Assembly: GCA_030407005.1 (NCBI GenBank)
Contig: JAUDYN010000004.1
Coordinates: 744,001-808,000 of the forward strand
Direction: 5' to 3'
DNA length: 64,000 bases
DNA from: Desarmillaria ectypa
Taxonomy: Eukaryota; Basidiomycota; Agaricomycetes; Agaricales; Physalacriaceae
In this document: positions 47,101-60,266 of the stretch, piece by piece
Layout of the letters: every line of letters begins with the position of its first letter
Position numbering within the stretch: position 1 is the stretch's first letter
Made by a program: the position numbers and the translations under genes
Notes under the pieces: model-generated
Told to the model about the DNA's origin: nothing
Database searches by the model: none
What the model saw: the letters and a program-made list of their open reading frames with translations, nothing else

Positions 47101-50100
47101 TTAGTCAAAAGATTCCCTCCCACTTCTCATATGCTAGCCATAAAAGAAGCATTCCCTTATGACCAACGAAGAAAACCAACAAACCCAAAAAACCATCTTC
47201 CTTAGCATTGCAATTGGTGGCACTATACTCCTAACCTTTTTCACTGTCCTTGCCATATTAATCTACAAAGAGGAAATCAGAACCCTCCTTCATCAAAGGC
47301 AAACCGGCTGCCCACAACTTTCGCCCTGCTCACCCCAATACCCAGACCATGTCCTTCCCCAGGAGTTATCCTCTGCCTAATTGGGCGAATGAGAGGCAGT
47401 ACCACTCGTCCACTCCCAAACCCATTTCACAATTGCCTCCTCCTCTGAGGGGACAACCAACGATGAGAGACCTCCCACCCCAGGCCTCTCCAATGCCCAT
47501 GCACACAATGTGCAAGCAGTTTTACTCTAGTACTGGATAGAATAACCCACCCCCACCCCTGCCCAAGAATATGTACAGCACATTCGGATTACAGAGGAGG
47601 ATGTCCTGCCCCCCTACCCCAGTGCCCCTCGGCCCTGCCCTGCCTGTCCTCCTACCCCCACCCTTCATCCACACAATTGGTGGATTCCTCCCCACTCCTG
47701 CTCCTGCTCCCCTGACAGGTCTTACCATGGACCCTGACACCCAGATGATCCCGGGATGGATCAAACCCACCCATACAGACCCTGGGCCCATGAAAACAAC
47801 TGGTCCCAAGAAGGGACCAACTCCACATTCTCCCTCCCCATTATTGAAATCTCCAATGACTCCAACAGGGAACTTGACACCACGACCCTGCCCACTCCCA
47901 CTACTGCTGAGAGCCCCTTCAATCCAGATGGGGTAGACTACACCTGGCCTGACCTCTCCAAGATTAACAGGAATTTATTTGGCCTCTTTAGGGCCGCTGC
48001 CTGGGAGATTCAACACCATGACATCGAAGCAAGAATGCTCTGGACCGAGTCCAGACCAGAAATAGATGAGTGGCTGACACTCAACCAAGGGGATGCTATT
48101 CGGGGTCCCAACCCAAATGTCACGGTTCACACCCACATATATACAAACAGGAACCATGATCTATTTCCCTCTGCTGCTAGGGATCTACTATCAGGGCTTC
48201 AAGCCTGAGACGAGGATGAGCAGAGGGAACTAGAATGTTCCCTATAACAGCTATGGTGACTGGAGATTACCTGAGAGGAGTAGATAGAGCAGAATGCCCA
48301 ATTATGATATTTTAACCTACAATATAGGTTACTATGGCAGGCAGGAATATGCTCAGCAACAATATGAAAATATCTCAGACTATCCCCCTGATACCCTGGT
48401 CACAAGACCCAAATCTCTGCCCAACTTGCTACCATGCAATCAGGCATGTCAACAAGGATACCACCCATACCAGAGTGGTAGTCTTCTATTTGCAGGTGCA
48501 GGAGAAGACATGACGACAGATACCGAACCTGTAGGACCTGCCCCTGCAGAACCTGCAGCATCCCTGTTCTCATTACCAAAGAACACAGAAGAAGCATGGC
48601 AACACATCAAGAGAGTGTTAGCCGACAAGGAAAAGCACATTCAAGAAATGTGTGACAAATTAGCTATAGAGATAGCCACTCAAGAAGGTATGGAAGAATA
48701 TCTTCAAAATGAAAAAGGGAAGGAGCCAGAGCATGGGAGACTGATGGAACCTCCAAGAGGATACCCTCCCCTTGAACTGAGAGTGGATTGATACTCGATC
48801 CCAAGACCACCCTCCAGCAAGAGTTCTCCCAACCCTATTCCCAATCCCATCAGAAATGCCCCCACTGATGCCTCTTACCTGGGTATCAAGCCGACTCTCA
48901 TCAAGGTCCCTGCCCCATTCAAAGGGGATCATGATGACATTGAATGCTTTATAGGCAACTGTATCACCTACTTTGAGGTGTTCCGACACTATTTCCAAGT
49001 GCCATCACACTTGGTACTGTTTGCGACCTCCCACTTTGAGAGGGCCACCAAGGATTGGTGGGTCTACAAGAGACCTGAATTTTGGGTTGGTGACACCTAC
49101 AATGGGACTGCCACCCACTTTCACTACTCTGACTGGATGGACTTCGTCGATATGGTCTCTTGCCAATTTAGAGACCCTGCCATCGAGGAGATCCATGAAA
49201 AGTGGATGTTCGACCTTCACATGAGAGCATAGCCTGCCTCCCATTATTTCCAGAAACTGGAAGAAGAGGTGAAACAAGGGGATACTGAAACCCAAAGTCC
49301 TGCCAATTACAGAGGCACATGATCATGTATGGTACAAACCATTCAGGATTGACTGGACTCTATGCACTGTTCATAGTACCAAGAACTTGGCAGCCACCAA
49401 AGCTGTGCTCTCCATGTGGGTACATCCCAAATGACTTCAGGAGATCACTGATGAGCTTATACAAAGCTTAAAGAACGAAGAGAGCTCTGCACGTGAGCAA
49501 CTCTATAAACTTCATGAACTGATCTGATATATCTATGGAACCAAAAGCTCAGGATGAGACTTTTTGGTGGATATACAACTCACTCCCTGTACAGGGAAGA
49601 AGACATTAACAACCTGTGCATTGTTGGATAGTAGTTGCACAGGCAGCTCTATCAATCAAACCTATGTCCAGCAACACCAGTTGGACACATGAAAAGCCAC
49701 CACCCCAATTCCAGTCTACAATGCAGATGGAACTCGCAACAAGGCAGGCGACATAACTGAATTCATGGAACTCCAAATGACTATCAGAGACCATATCAAA
49801 TGAATCAACCTCATGGTCACTGACCTAGGTTCCAAGACAGTATACTTGGGCCACAATTGGCTTAAATGCCACAACCCACTCATCAATTGGAAGACAGGAT
49901 CCATGACTTTCAGATGATGTTATTGTGTTAAAAGTTACTTCACTCTTCCTGACACAGATGAAGAAGATCAGTGGTATGAAGAACTCAAAGAAGGTGAAAG
50001 TATTCTTGCTGTCAATATGCAAAAAGAAATCATTCTTTGAGTGGTACATCATGCCAATGAATTGGCGGCAGCTGCAAATGCAGAAAAGCCAAAGAAGATG

Positions 50101-53100
50101 TTTGAGGAGCTCGTATCTCCTCAGTATCAAAGCTTTAGAGATTTATTCTCTAAAGAAAGCTTTGACAAATTGCCCAACCAAAAATCCTGGAACCATGCCA
50201 TCGAGCTAACTCCTAATGCCAAGTCCACCCTAGATTTCAAAGTCTACCTGCTCAATCAAAATAAGCAAGAACAACTTGACAAGTTCCTTGATGAGAACTT
50301 AGACTCTGGATGAATCCATCCATCAAAATCCCCCTTCACCTCTCCTTTTTTCTTCATCAAGAAGAAGGATGGCTTCCTTTGACCTATTCAGGATTATTGC
50401 AAACTGAACAAAATGATGATCAAGAATCATTATCCCCTTTTTCTGATCTCTGAGCTTATTGACAAGCTACATAGAGCAAAATATTTCTCTAAACTAGACA
50501 TTAGATGAGGATACAATGTATGCATCTGAGATGGAGATGAGGAAAAGGCCATGTTCAGAACAAACTGAGGGCTCCCTGAGCCTATAGTCATGTTTTTTGG
50601 TCTTACCAATTCACCTGCCACATTCCAGTGGATGATGAATGATATTTTCAAGGATTTGATCACCAAAGGAAAAGTAACCATCTACCTTGATAATATTCTT
50701 ATCTTCACCAAGTCTTTGTCTGAACATAGAATTATCATCAAACAAGTTCTCCAACAACTCCGAGAAAACAAACTATTCCTCAAAGCCGAGAAATGCAAGT
50801 TTGAAGTACTCAAGACAGAATATTTGGGAGTTATCATTAGCAAAGACATGATCTGCATGAATCCCATCAAAATCACCAGGATCACTGAATGGCCCACTCC
50901 CACCAAGAAGAAGGAACTCCAATCCTTCTTAGGATTTACAAATTTCTATCAGAAGTTTATTTGTGACTACTCAAAGGTCATACATCCCCTCACACAGTTA
51001 ACTGGAAAGATAGATAGGACTTGGGGATCAGAACAGGAACAAGTGTTTATTCAACTCAAAAAGCTGATGACAACCAATATAGTCCTAATAATCCCCTCTG
51101 ACAAAGGAAAATTCCAAGTGGAAGCAGATGCTAGCGATAGAGCCATTGGAGCTGTTCTAAGTCAAGAACAGAATGGCAGGTGGAGACCCATCACATTTAT
51201 GTCCAAAGCACTGACCATCACTGAGCGCAATTATGAAATTTATGACAAAGAGTTGTTGGCTATCATGCTTGCCCTAGAAGAATGGTGCCACTACCTCATT
51301 GGTGCCAAAGAAACTATTGAAATCTGGATAGATCACCAGAATCTCCAGTACTTCCAGAAACCCCAGAAGTTAAATCGCCAACAAGCTCGATGGGTCACCG
51401 AGCTAGCTGAATACCACTTTGTTCTTCAACACAAAGCTGGGATTGCAAACAAGAAGGCTAATCTCCTCAGTCAATGAGACAATCATGACCAAGGAAAAGA
51501 GGACAATCAAGATGTGATGGTTCTCTCCCCTGAACATTTCTGGGCATTAATACTGCCCACAACCAAGGAACAACTCATGTGTATAAGAGACACAACCAGA
51601 CAAAAGTCACAATGGGATCAAGGGATCGAAAAATCTCTCAACCATGAGTGAGAAATTACCCAGGAAAACAAAATCCTGTGGTATGATAGGAGAATCTATG
51701 TTCCACAAGATCCTTCCCTTTGTGGCAATATTATTGCCCAATACCATGACCATATCACAGCTGGACATCCAGGCATAGCCAAAACCAAAGAACTCATGCT
51801 ATGAGAATATTGGTGGCTGAAAATGAAACAGACCATGGAAACATATATCAAGGGATGTGAAACTTGTCAAAGAACAAAGAGCAACACTCATGCCAAGGCA
51901 GCTCCTCTTCATCCTAATATGATCCTGGACACTCCCTGGACTCATATCTCAGTCAATATAGTCACCAGACTCCCTGAATCTGAGGGATTTGACACATTAC
52001 TAGTCATTGTGGACTGGTTTTCCAAGAATATAATTCTCATTTCATGTAATGAAGAATTATCCACAGAAGGATGGGCATTGATGCTCCACAACCATGTCTA
52101 CACCAAACATGGTATGCCCCAAGTGGTCATCTCAGATTGAGGACCACAATTCATATCAATGTTCATGAAAGAACTCTACCAGATGCTGAATATTACACAG
52201 AATGTATCCACCATGTATCATCCCCAGACAGATGGCCAGATAGAAAGAGTCAATTAAGAGGTTGAAAAATACCTTCATATCTTTGTCAACTATTGACAAA
52301 CTGATTGGGTAGCATGGCTACCACTCACTGAATTCACACATAACAATTGAGTCCATTCCATGACTGGCAAAAGCCCATTTATAGTTCTGTATGGATGAAA
52401 TCCTCATCTAATTCCTGAATCCATCCAAAAGATGAACTTTGCCAATCCTGCAGCCATCGACTTCACTAAAACTATGGTCAAAGTCCATAAAGAAGTCCGT
52501 GATGCTTTGAAAAAGGCAGCAGCATAAATGAAGGTACAATATGACAAATGAAAGCAACCATCTTGTGAATACCATGTCAGTGATAAGGTTTGGCTTGATA
52601 CAGCCAACCTACATCTTCCACGACCAAAAAAGAAGCTTGATGATAAGTGAACAGGACTGTTTGAAATTGTCAAAAAGTCCAGGGCCATAGCATACAAACT
52701 GAAACTGCCACCTCATTGGAAGATACACCCCAGGTTCAATAAAAAGCTGTTATCTCCTTATACTACACCATCATTCCCCAACCAGAAAAAACCACTGCCT
52801 CCTCCTCCTGATCTTGTTAATGGCTAGGAAGAATATGAAATCGAAGAAGTCTTAGACTCATGCACACACAAGGTGTGCTCTAAGTGGGGACAATCTTCCA
52901 AGGAAGTCACTGACTACCTTATCAAATCAAAGGGTTGGACCAGGGAGCATAACTCCTGGGTTAGAGAAACTAAGATGTTGAATGCTATGGAAGTGATCAA
53001 AAAGTACAAGGCCAGCATAAACCGTGCTGTATACACTCCCAAAATTGTAACCAAGGACAAAACAGTGGTCAAAATACTGGACCATGAATACTCAGAAAAT

Positions 53101-53279
53101 GGTGATATTGCATACTTTGCTGAATGCAAAGATGGATATAAAAAATGGATCATTAACCCAGACAAAGACCTATAAAAACACCTGACTGATCAGTACTGGA
53201 TCAGTCAAATAGAAGTGCAACTCGATACCCCTGAAGAGGAATCTTAGCAGTCAGGATGACTGCTTTAACAAGAGGGTAA
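47101..53279 (+). mobile_element. Ty3/gypsy chromovirus element 1, gag-pol remains
   Basis: Plus-strand polyprotein remains with many stops. Gag: a capsid region (48,898-49,232, KVPAPFKGDHDDIECF and FATSHFERATKDWW). Protease near 49,610: ALLDSSCTGSSI, where the active DSG has become DSS. Reverse transcriptase and RNase H (50,330-51,476): VMFFGLTNSPATFQWMM, YLDNILIF in place of YLDD, and VEADASDRAIGAVLSQE. Integrase (51,823-52,430): CETCQRTKS zinc site, VIVDWFSK, ISD then [14 protein letters not shown]-terminal chromodomain follows (YEIEEVLDS, YLIKSKGW, EHNSWV; 52,830-52,970), which in chromoviruses directs insertion to heterochromatin. The polypurine tract AAGAGGGTAA precedes the 3' LTR. Most stops are TGA at sites expected to be CGA or TGG. 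It is dead in coding terms. Confidence 0.9.
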
Positions 53280-53595
53280 TGTTACAATTTTTTTATTATC
53301 TTATCCTATCCATGTCATATGCATGACTTATCTGATCTTATCAATTGCAGTTCTCACTTTGTATTGACCTATTCACCAACCACAATCTCAATTCCCACCA
53401 GTTGTCACTCTACTTCATTCATATTGGACTATGATCCTTCCAGATCCAAACTACTTCGACACCATTCATGCATGGACTATACCATTTCATTTAAATATAA
53501 ATGCCATACTTACAGTATATAAGTAGAGTAAACTTCACTGTTGTACTCTATCTTTCGACTAAATTACACTCATATACTTTCTATTCACACACCGA
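53280..53595 (+). repeat. 3' LTR of gypsy element 1, left part
   Basis: Begins TGTTACAA and follows the 5' LTR up to CACACCGA. It is broken there by the solo LTR at 53,596-54,955 and resumes at 54,956. Confidence 0.88.
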
Positions 53596-54955
53596 TGATG
53601 TGCTTGGTAATGGTGAGTGACAAAAGAATTAGGGAATGGCAATGAACACCAATCACACTAAACCTCTTATTACTCTACACTTAATCACCAATATTGAATT
53701 TGGGTGGTTTCAAGTATGATGGAAGCACTCTGCAGACTTCAATAATCAAGTACAATTGTCTTAAAGACGTTTTATTCGTTACTAGTGAGTTTATACAAAG
53801 TACTACTTGTACTAGTGGGGTGGGTAAGACACAATTGGATAAGAGTGACTTGGTTTGAGCTACTGCGCTCGTTCTGACTAAAACGGCTTCAGGCTGGTGG
53901 CGCTCTTGGCCCTATACTGCTTCCTACAAGTGATAAACACTTGACTAGCTGCACTCTTGGCTAACTAGTGGCACTCTTGGCCTAAGAATAAACTATAACT
54001 CCGAGAACTTTGCTTGAACTAACTTCAAAACGCTCCGGACCTTTGCAGGACACAACAGTGACTCTAATGGACTTCAATTCAATGCAATTCTATGGGTGAC
54101 TTAGCGACTATTAATCACTTCGTTGAGGTTAAGCACAAAAGCCTTTAATTGGGGACACCAGTTACTACCAGTGAGGGCTCAACTGCGGGGATGGCTTGCC
54201 TGCTTTGCACGAGTGCTTATCCCACTACTTATATACTACTGAGGCAAAACTATAAATATCATCTGGGTATAGGGTATATTGGTAAGGATTTCTTGGCTAG
54301 TCATGAATAATGGTGAATAATCACACAATAGTTGGTCTAGTCTGTTTTCTTTTCAAATATTTGGTCTAGAGACTCCACAGTTGGTCTTTCCGCATCCTTG
54401 GCACAACTACAGGCCCTAGTAACGCGGTTATATGGATATCCAGATATTGGTGCCTGTAACAGCTATCCAATCATGATCGAGGGTGCAGTCCAGCTCCACT
54501 AGCATCGATCATAAGAGATCTATATTGAAATAGTCGGATCTGGGCTCAAGGTTAATCCATTCCTAATTTATTTCTAAGTCCTGTTTTAAGATTGCCATGT
54601 GACTAGTTATCCTGACTTAGGCGTTTATGCCCAGTCTGGGCTGCTAGTGACAGAACTTGACGAGATCTGTATACTCTGCTCCTGGTTTTGGTGTGCTAGT
54701 AGCATCCTTCGTTTGCTAGTGGCTGTATTTCACTTAGTCCTGCTAGCATTCGAGTTACTAGTCTGGCTGGCTGGTAGATTTAACCCACTAATGGTGTTGC
54801 ATCTAAGTCCTGGCTCTACCAGTTGCTTACTGCTTTTAACTATCAGCTCAAAGCCTCAGCTATAGTCCTCTATGTATCACTAGTATAGGATAGATGTGCA
54901 ATAGTATTGTTACAAAATCGCAAAATCTAGGTGTGAATGCATAGACGGCATATCA
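53596..54955. mobile_element. 1.36-kb solo LTR inserted in the 3' LTR of gypsy 1
   Basis: Begins TGATGTGC and ends GCATATCA, near-perfect inverted ends in TG...CA form. The flanks are CCGA on the left and CCAA on the right, a 4-5 bp target duplication with one G-to-A change at a CpG. It contains a TATATACTAC segment and no coding domain. The parent element is not in the window. Confidence 0.65.
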
Positions 54956-55061
54956 CCAAAGACTTAGCCCAAGTCTCTATACAAGTGACTGCACAAATGT
55001 GAAGCAGCTTGAAGAGACCAAAGCTTATGTCCCAAGTCACATGGTAGACAAGGACATAATA
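54956..55061 (+). repeat. 3' LTR of gypsy element 1, right part
   Basis: Resumes CCAAAGACTTAGCCC and ends GACATAATA; the last bases correspond to the TGTAACA end of the 5' LTR. GTCTG (55062-55066) follows directly and is the target duplication. Confidence 0.88.
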
Positions 55062-58000
55062 GTCTGAGAATAAGATTGTAGCTTCAGTAATTGGTGAGAA
55101 GACTTGAGAGAGCAGGCTGCAAAGCCAGAGTGCCTCCTTCAATGCATGTGTTGCAGCCACATATTCAGACTCTATGGTTGAAAGTGAGATAATCTCCTGC
55201 TTTTTAGATGACCATGAGACAGCTCCACCATTCAGCAGAAAAGCATACCCAGTAATAGCATGCCTATTCTCAGCCATGCTCCCATCTGCATCCACAAATC
55301 CCTCCAAAACCTTTCCATTTCCTCCAAATGTCAACCAGTAATCCCTCATGCTCTTTAGATAGTGAAAGATATGCTTAAAAGCCCTCCAATAAGCTGTTGA
55401 GTATTTTGAGATCATTATTGTGGCAAATGCAATGTCAGGGCACATCCCAAGCATGACCCAGATCAATGAACCAACAGACTCCTATAAGGGATGTCTCTCA
55501 TGGCCACAATCTCTCTGGTAGAGGCTGGTGCAAGAAAAGAAGACAAGCAGATATTAGTGTCTGTTGGTGTGGAGACTGGCTTGAGATTCTCAAAGCCATA
55601 GTGATAAATAATGGCATCGATGTACAAGCATTGCAAGAGAGAAATGGAGCATGACTTATGGTCACGCATGATCTCAATGCCAAGAATCCAGTGCAGCTCC
55701 CCCAAATCTGTGACTTCCATGTATTTTGCCATTCCTTCCTTCACCTCTCACACCAGACACAATGATGGAGCAGTCATCAACATGGACAGCAATGACAGTC
55801 AAATTTCAGCCCTCCTGTTTGTAAAACACAGCTTGATCAATGTCACACTGCTTGAATTCCAGCTTCTCCACTAAAATCTCAATGAGACATTAGTATCAGT
55901 GATGGCCACTCTGTTTCAATCTATACGGAGTCTTTATGAGATGGCAGACTTGCCCAGGATGGGAGCTAGGTTCAGGATAGCCAGAAGGTTAGCATATATA
56001 GATGATTTCTTTGTCAGTGAACTTTCTATTCAAGTATGTACTCTTGATATCAACCTGATGAAGCTCAAGGTCAAGTGCTGCAGCCATGGTAAGAATAGAA
56101 TGGATTGATGCAAGCCTTGCAATGGGGGCATAAGTGTCAAAATAGTCAATGCCAGGTACTTGTGAGAACTCTTGCACTACTAAATGAGCTTTAAACTTGA
56201 CTATGCCTTTCTCAGCATTATTCTTGATTTGACTTTGAGCCCATGACATTTGCTCTGACTGGCTTGTTGACAATCTCCCAAGTCTCTACAGCCTTCAATA
56301 TTGTAAACTCTTTCTGGATTGCACCTTTCTATAAAGGCTAATTGGGTTGACATTTCACTTCAGCTAAACTGTGTGGCTCTAAGGTTTCTGCATCAGCTGT
56401 TGAAATGGTCATAGTATACTCCTCAAGGAAATCTACATCATCAAGTAATATCAACCAATCTGCTTCTACCTCCCTCTCAAACTTGAGAAGTATGTCATTT
56501 TCATTAATGGCTGGTAGCTGAACACCAACAGGTACCACAGGATTGCTTGGGTGTGCCAATATACTACCTTTATCAGAAATGAGGTCCAACACCTACTAGC
56601 TAAGCTTTCAAGCATGTTGAGAATGAGTTTCTTCAACTACAGATTGGACTATAGACTGGACTTTGGGGGTAGGTGTTGCTTATAGTATAGTAGGCAGGTT
56701 GGGCTGAGCTTTTGGTGTTAATGGAATCTCACATAACTCAATATCTTTCTTCCCCTCAAGATTGTCAGTGGGAATATGAGTCATGTCAAAATAGACATTT
56801 CACTCAATGAATACCATTTTGCTCTCTGGCCAGTAGATGCAGGATCTATTGCTTGTTTTATTAAACCCAATCCACCAACCCTCACATACATGGCTGTCCA
56901 GCTTCATAGCCTTAGTCTTGAGATATACCCAGCACTTTTCTCCCCATTCTCACAATCTTTTTAGATTGGGCTTCTTCTCTGTGATAGCCTTATAAAGAGT
57001 CTTCTTATCTAGGGCCTTCGTTGATGTTCTGTTGAGAATACAGACAGTATGGTGAACAGCCTTGGCCTATAGAAAGTGAGGTAAGCTACTCAAATACAAC
57101 ATAGCCCTGACCTTCTCAATAATCATGTGATTATATCTTTCAGCCATCCTATTGTGCTGTGGTGTATCATGCAGTCATCTTCCTTGCAGTCCCAGCATTC
57201 TTGAGATACAAGATAAATACCTTGTCAATATATTCATCTCTATGATCTGAATGGAGGATTTTTACAGAATATTTATGCTGGATGCAGATGTAAGCTTTGT
57301 AGGCCTTGTACACTATAAAAGCCTTGCTCTTCTGGTGTAAGAACTCAAGGTATGCCCAATAGGTGCCATTGTTAATGAATGAGATGAAGTAATGGCATTT
57401 ACATAGAGATTCCACAGATGCAGGTCCCTATAAATTAGAGTGAATTTTGCCTTCAATTTCAGTTGCATATTCTCCCTCTCATGCATTGGATACCAGCTTT
57501 CATGTAGCCTTAGTATAAATGCATGACTTGCAGAACTGCAGCTTCCCAGATGACTTGTCAAGCTTTATCTCTATCACAAAGCCCTTCTCAATCAGATAAT
57601 AAGCAACTTCAGGTAAAATATGACCTATACAGCAGTGCAATTAGTCTAAAGTAAACATCTCCTCAGCTACCCCAGCTGAATCTCCCTCATGATGAACCCA
57701 ATATAGGCTGCCATCATTCTTAAGAACAACCCCAATCACCTCTCTATCTGGTGCATAAATAATGCATTTTTCACTACCAAAAGTCAACTCAAAACTAAGA
57801 TTGTCAAGTCAGCTAACTGAGATAAGTGTATAGCCAACTTCAGGAGAGTACATAACCTTGATGAGTTGCAGGTTGCTTGCATTTGCACTATTTAGCATAT
57901 CAATACTTATTTTGCCCTTTCTGGCTGCAGAAAATTTTTGAGTGTTTATAGTATAGAATACTATGGGTGGGACAGACTGAAATGAGTTGAAATCCTTATA

Positions 58001-58924
58001 GTATGAGGAAATATGGCACATATAGCCAGAGTCATAGAGTTCAGTTCAAACTCAGTCATTAGGTGAGTTTGTTGCATTAATGACAGCTGCAACTGACTCA
58101 TTAGAAGTAGATATCTCCTTCAAAGTCAGCATGCCAGATATGATATCTGATTCTCTATTGATGAAGGAGTTTACATCACTCCAGTCAACATCTGAGGACA
58201 ATGCACTGCTCAGCTTATCCCACAACTCATCACTAATCTCTAAAAAAAGGTCAGCACTATTATCTTTATCCTCCAAGTTCTCTAACAAGCCCTCAACTTC
58301 AGACTCATCTAACTCAGAGACTGCAGCCAGTGATGGCATGTTACTAGCATTATCAATCCTAAATACACTGCCAGCTTTCCAGTCCAAATTATAATTCTTC
58401 AGCTATATTGGCTATTTCTCTCTTTGATTCAGAAGCCTTGCTATCATTATCTGATGACTTCTTATCAGGGCATTTGTTTTTGAAGTGCTCTTTCTTCCCA
58501 CATCCCCAGCATAATTTCTTTCTGGGTTTCTTGCTTTTCTTATTGCCACCTGAGCTGGATGACACAGATATAGCTTTGTCTTACTATGAGTCCTTTCTCT
58601 TTCCAGACTACCAGCTGCACTTGGCTTGCTCACACTCTAGCCAGTTATATTCCTCAGAAATAGCATGGATCAGGTTCTCAGGATCAACTTTCTTGTTGGA
58701 ACTGAAAATCTTTGCTGCTGTAAGGAGAGTTGATGCATGCTTGGCAAGATAGAGGGGAATAGAGGTGAGAATCATTGAGTGGTAATCCTTCTCCTTGATA
58801 ATAACACTGACAGAAGCTAATGACTCTCATTTTATTAACAGGCTGTCAAAAAACTCACAAACATTGCCTTTGGCTGAGCAATATGACTCCATAAACTGCT
58901 GCCAAAGATTAGTCTGTGTGTAGC
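55062..58924 (-). mobile_element. Ty1/copia element, gag to RNase H (minus strand)
   Basis: Read from high to low coordinates: gag zinc knuckle near 58,515-58,470 (CWGCGKKEHFKNKC, the CX2CX4HX4C pattern); protease-region remains near 58,021-57,809 (CHISSYYKDFNSFQ, YSPEVGYTLISVS); integrase near 57,415-57,170 (YFISFINNGTYW, LHSDHRDEYIDK); reverse transcriptase 56,250-55,470 (SQVPGIDYFDTYAPIARLAS, LELHQVDIKSTYLN, LGELHWILGIEI); RNase H 55,440-55,067 (GYAFLLNGGAVSWSSKKQ, STIESEYVAATHALKEA). Frameshifts and stops occur throughout. The element is split twice by gypsy insertions, at 46,683-55,061 and from 58,925 on. Confidence 0.87.
58920..58924. repeat. Probable target-site duplication of gypsy element 2 (GTAGC)
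   Basis: The five bases next to the outer end of the LTR at 58,925. The partner copy would lie beyond the window end, so it is unconfirmed. Confidence 0.4.
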
Positions 58925-59320
58925 TGTTATGATCCTGTCTAACACATGATCTTGGGACTAAGTGTCACTCTTGGGCTGTCTCATGTTCAGACAATCACCC
59001 TGATAAGAGAATGGTAGAGTCTTTGGATGTATGCATAGTAGAAGGTATATAGATTAAATTTAGTCAAAAGATAGAGAGTATGTACAAAAACTACTCTACT
59101 TATATACTGAAGATATCATGCTAATAATAGGTAAGATGATGGCATATATGCATGAAACCATTAGAGTCGGATGACTATAGTCTAGTCATGGTGAGACTAT
59201 TAGAAATAGATGAAATGCAAGAGGATTGATAGGACTGAATACTAGTGTTTGAGATGATACATTGATAACATGTAAGTGTTATGATGTTGGATAAGATAAG
59301 ATAATAGAAAAATCATAACA
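58925..59320 (-). repeat. 3' LTR of gypsy element 2 (minus strand)
   Basis: 396 bp with perfect 9-bp inverted ends TGTTATGAT and ATCATAACA. The inner side adjoins a polypurine-like AAAGAGATAA on the minus strand. Its first ~40 bases resemble the LTR of gypsy 1, so the two families are related. Confidence 0.82.
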
Positions 59321-59828
59321 TTATCTCTTTGTTAAAGCAGTCATCCTGACTGCTAAGATTCTTCTTCTGGGGTTTCAAGTTGTGATTTGGCTTGACTGAT
59401 CCAGTATTGATCAACTTAAGTTTTTTCATATTTCTTTGTCTGGGTTGATAATCCATTTTTGAAGTCTATCCTTGCATTGAGCAAGGTATGTGACATCACT
59501 GTTCTTGGAGTATTTGTGGTCTAATATCTTGAATATGGTTTTGTTCTTGGTTATGATTTTGGTGTTGTATAAGACTTGGTTAGCATTAGCCTCATACTTT
59601 ATAATCACTTCTTGGACATTAGTCATCTTCATGTCCCTGATCCAAGAGTTGTGTTCTCTTGTCCATCCTTTCTATTTGACCAAGTAGTCTGTAACTGACT
59701 TGGATGGTTATCCTCATTTATCCCTGGGTGATATTGAGCCAGACCTTGTCACCCACTTGGTATTCCTAAGTTGGTTGTTTCTTTTTATCATATTGCACCT
59801 TCATTTATGCCACTGCTTTCTCTAGTGT

Positions 59829-59833
59829 GTTGT
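59829..59833. repeat. Left 5-bp target duplication (GTTGT) of solo LTR
   Basis: Same as 60,262-60,266. Confidence 0.75.
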
Positions 59834-60261
59834 TGTTACAATTTTTCTGTTATCTTATCTTATCCAAGTCATATCTATAACACATCCTATCTAATCAACT
59901 GCAATTCCAGTTCATATCAACATACTCACTGACAAACTCTCCCACTCCACACCAGCAGTCACCCTCAAACACCCTCATTGGACTATGATCCATCTGACTC
60001 CACACTGTCCTCTCCTGAATCATACCATCTCCTTATGGACCAAATCATTTCACCTATTAATAAAACCCATACTTCCAGTATATAAGTAGAGTAGCACTCA
60101 TCATTGTACTCTATCTTTCAACTAAATTACATTTATACACCTTCTACTGCACACACTAAAGACCAGGCTAAAGCCTCTCAGTAAGTGATTATTCAAACAC
60201 AAGGCAGCTCAGAGAGACCCAAGCTTACATCCCGAGTCATGTGTTAGACAGGGTCATAACA
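59834..60261 (+). mobile_element. 428-bp solo LTR, gypsy-1 family, inside gypsy element 2
   Basis: Begins TGTTACAATTTTTC and ends GGTCATAACA, with TATATAAG inside. It matches the LTR of gypsy 1 along its length, with many substitutions. It is flanked by GTTGT on both sides. If it is left out, the integrase-tail frame of gypsy 2 runs on across one GTTGT. Confidence 0.82.
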
Positions 60262-60266
60262 GTTGT
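60262..60266. repeat. Right 5-bp target duplication (GTTGT) of solo LTR
   Basis: Pairs with 59,829-59,833. Confidence 0.75.

Noticed and set aside
47101..53279. Idea that TGA is read as an amino acid (recoded genetic code), since many TGA codons interrupt gypsy 1.
   Set aside because: Host genes in the window (xylanase, MFS 2) end in TGA. The TGAs in the element replace both CGA and TGG sites, as expected from mutation and not recoding.
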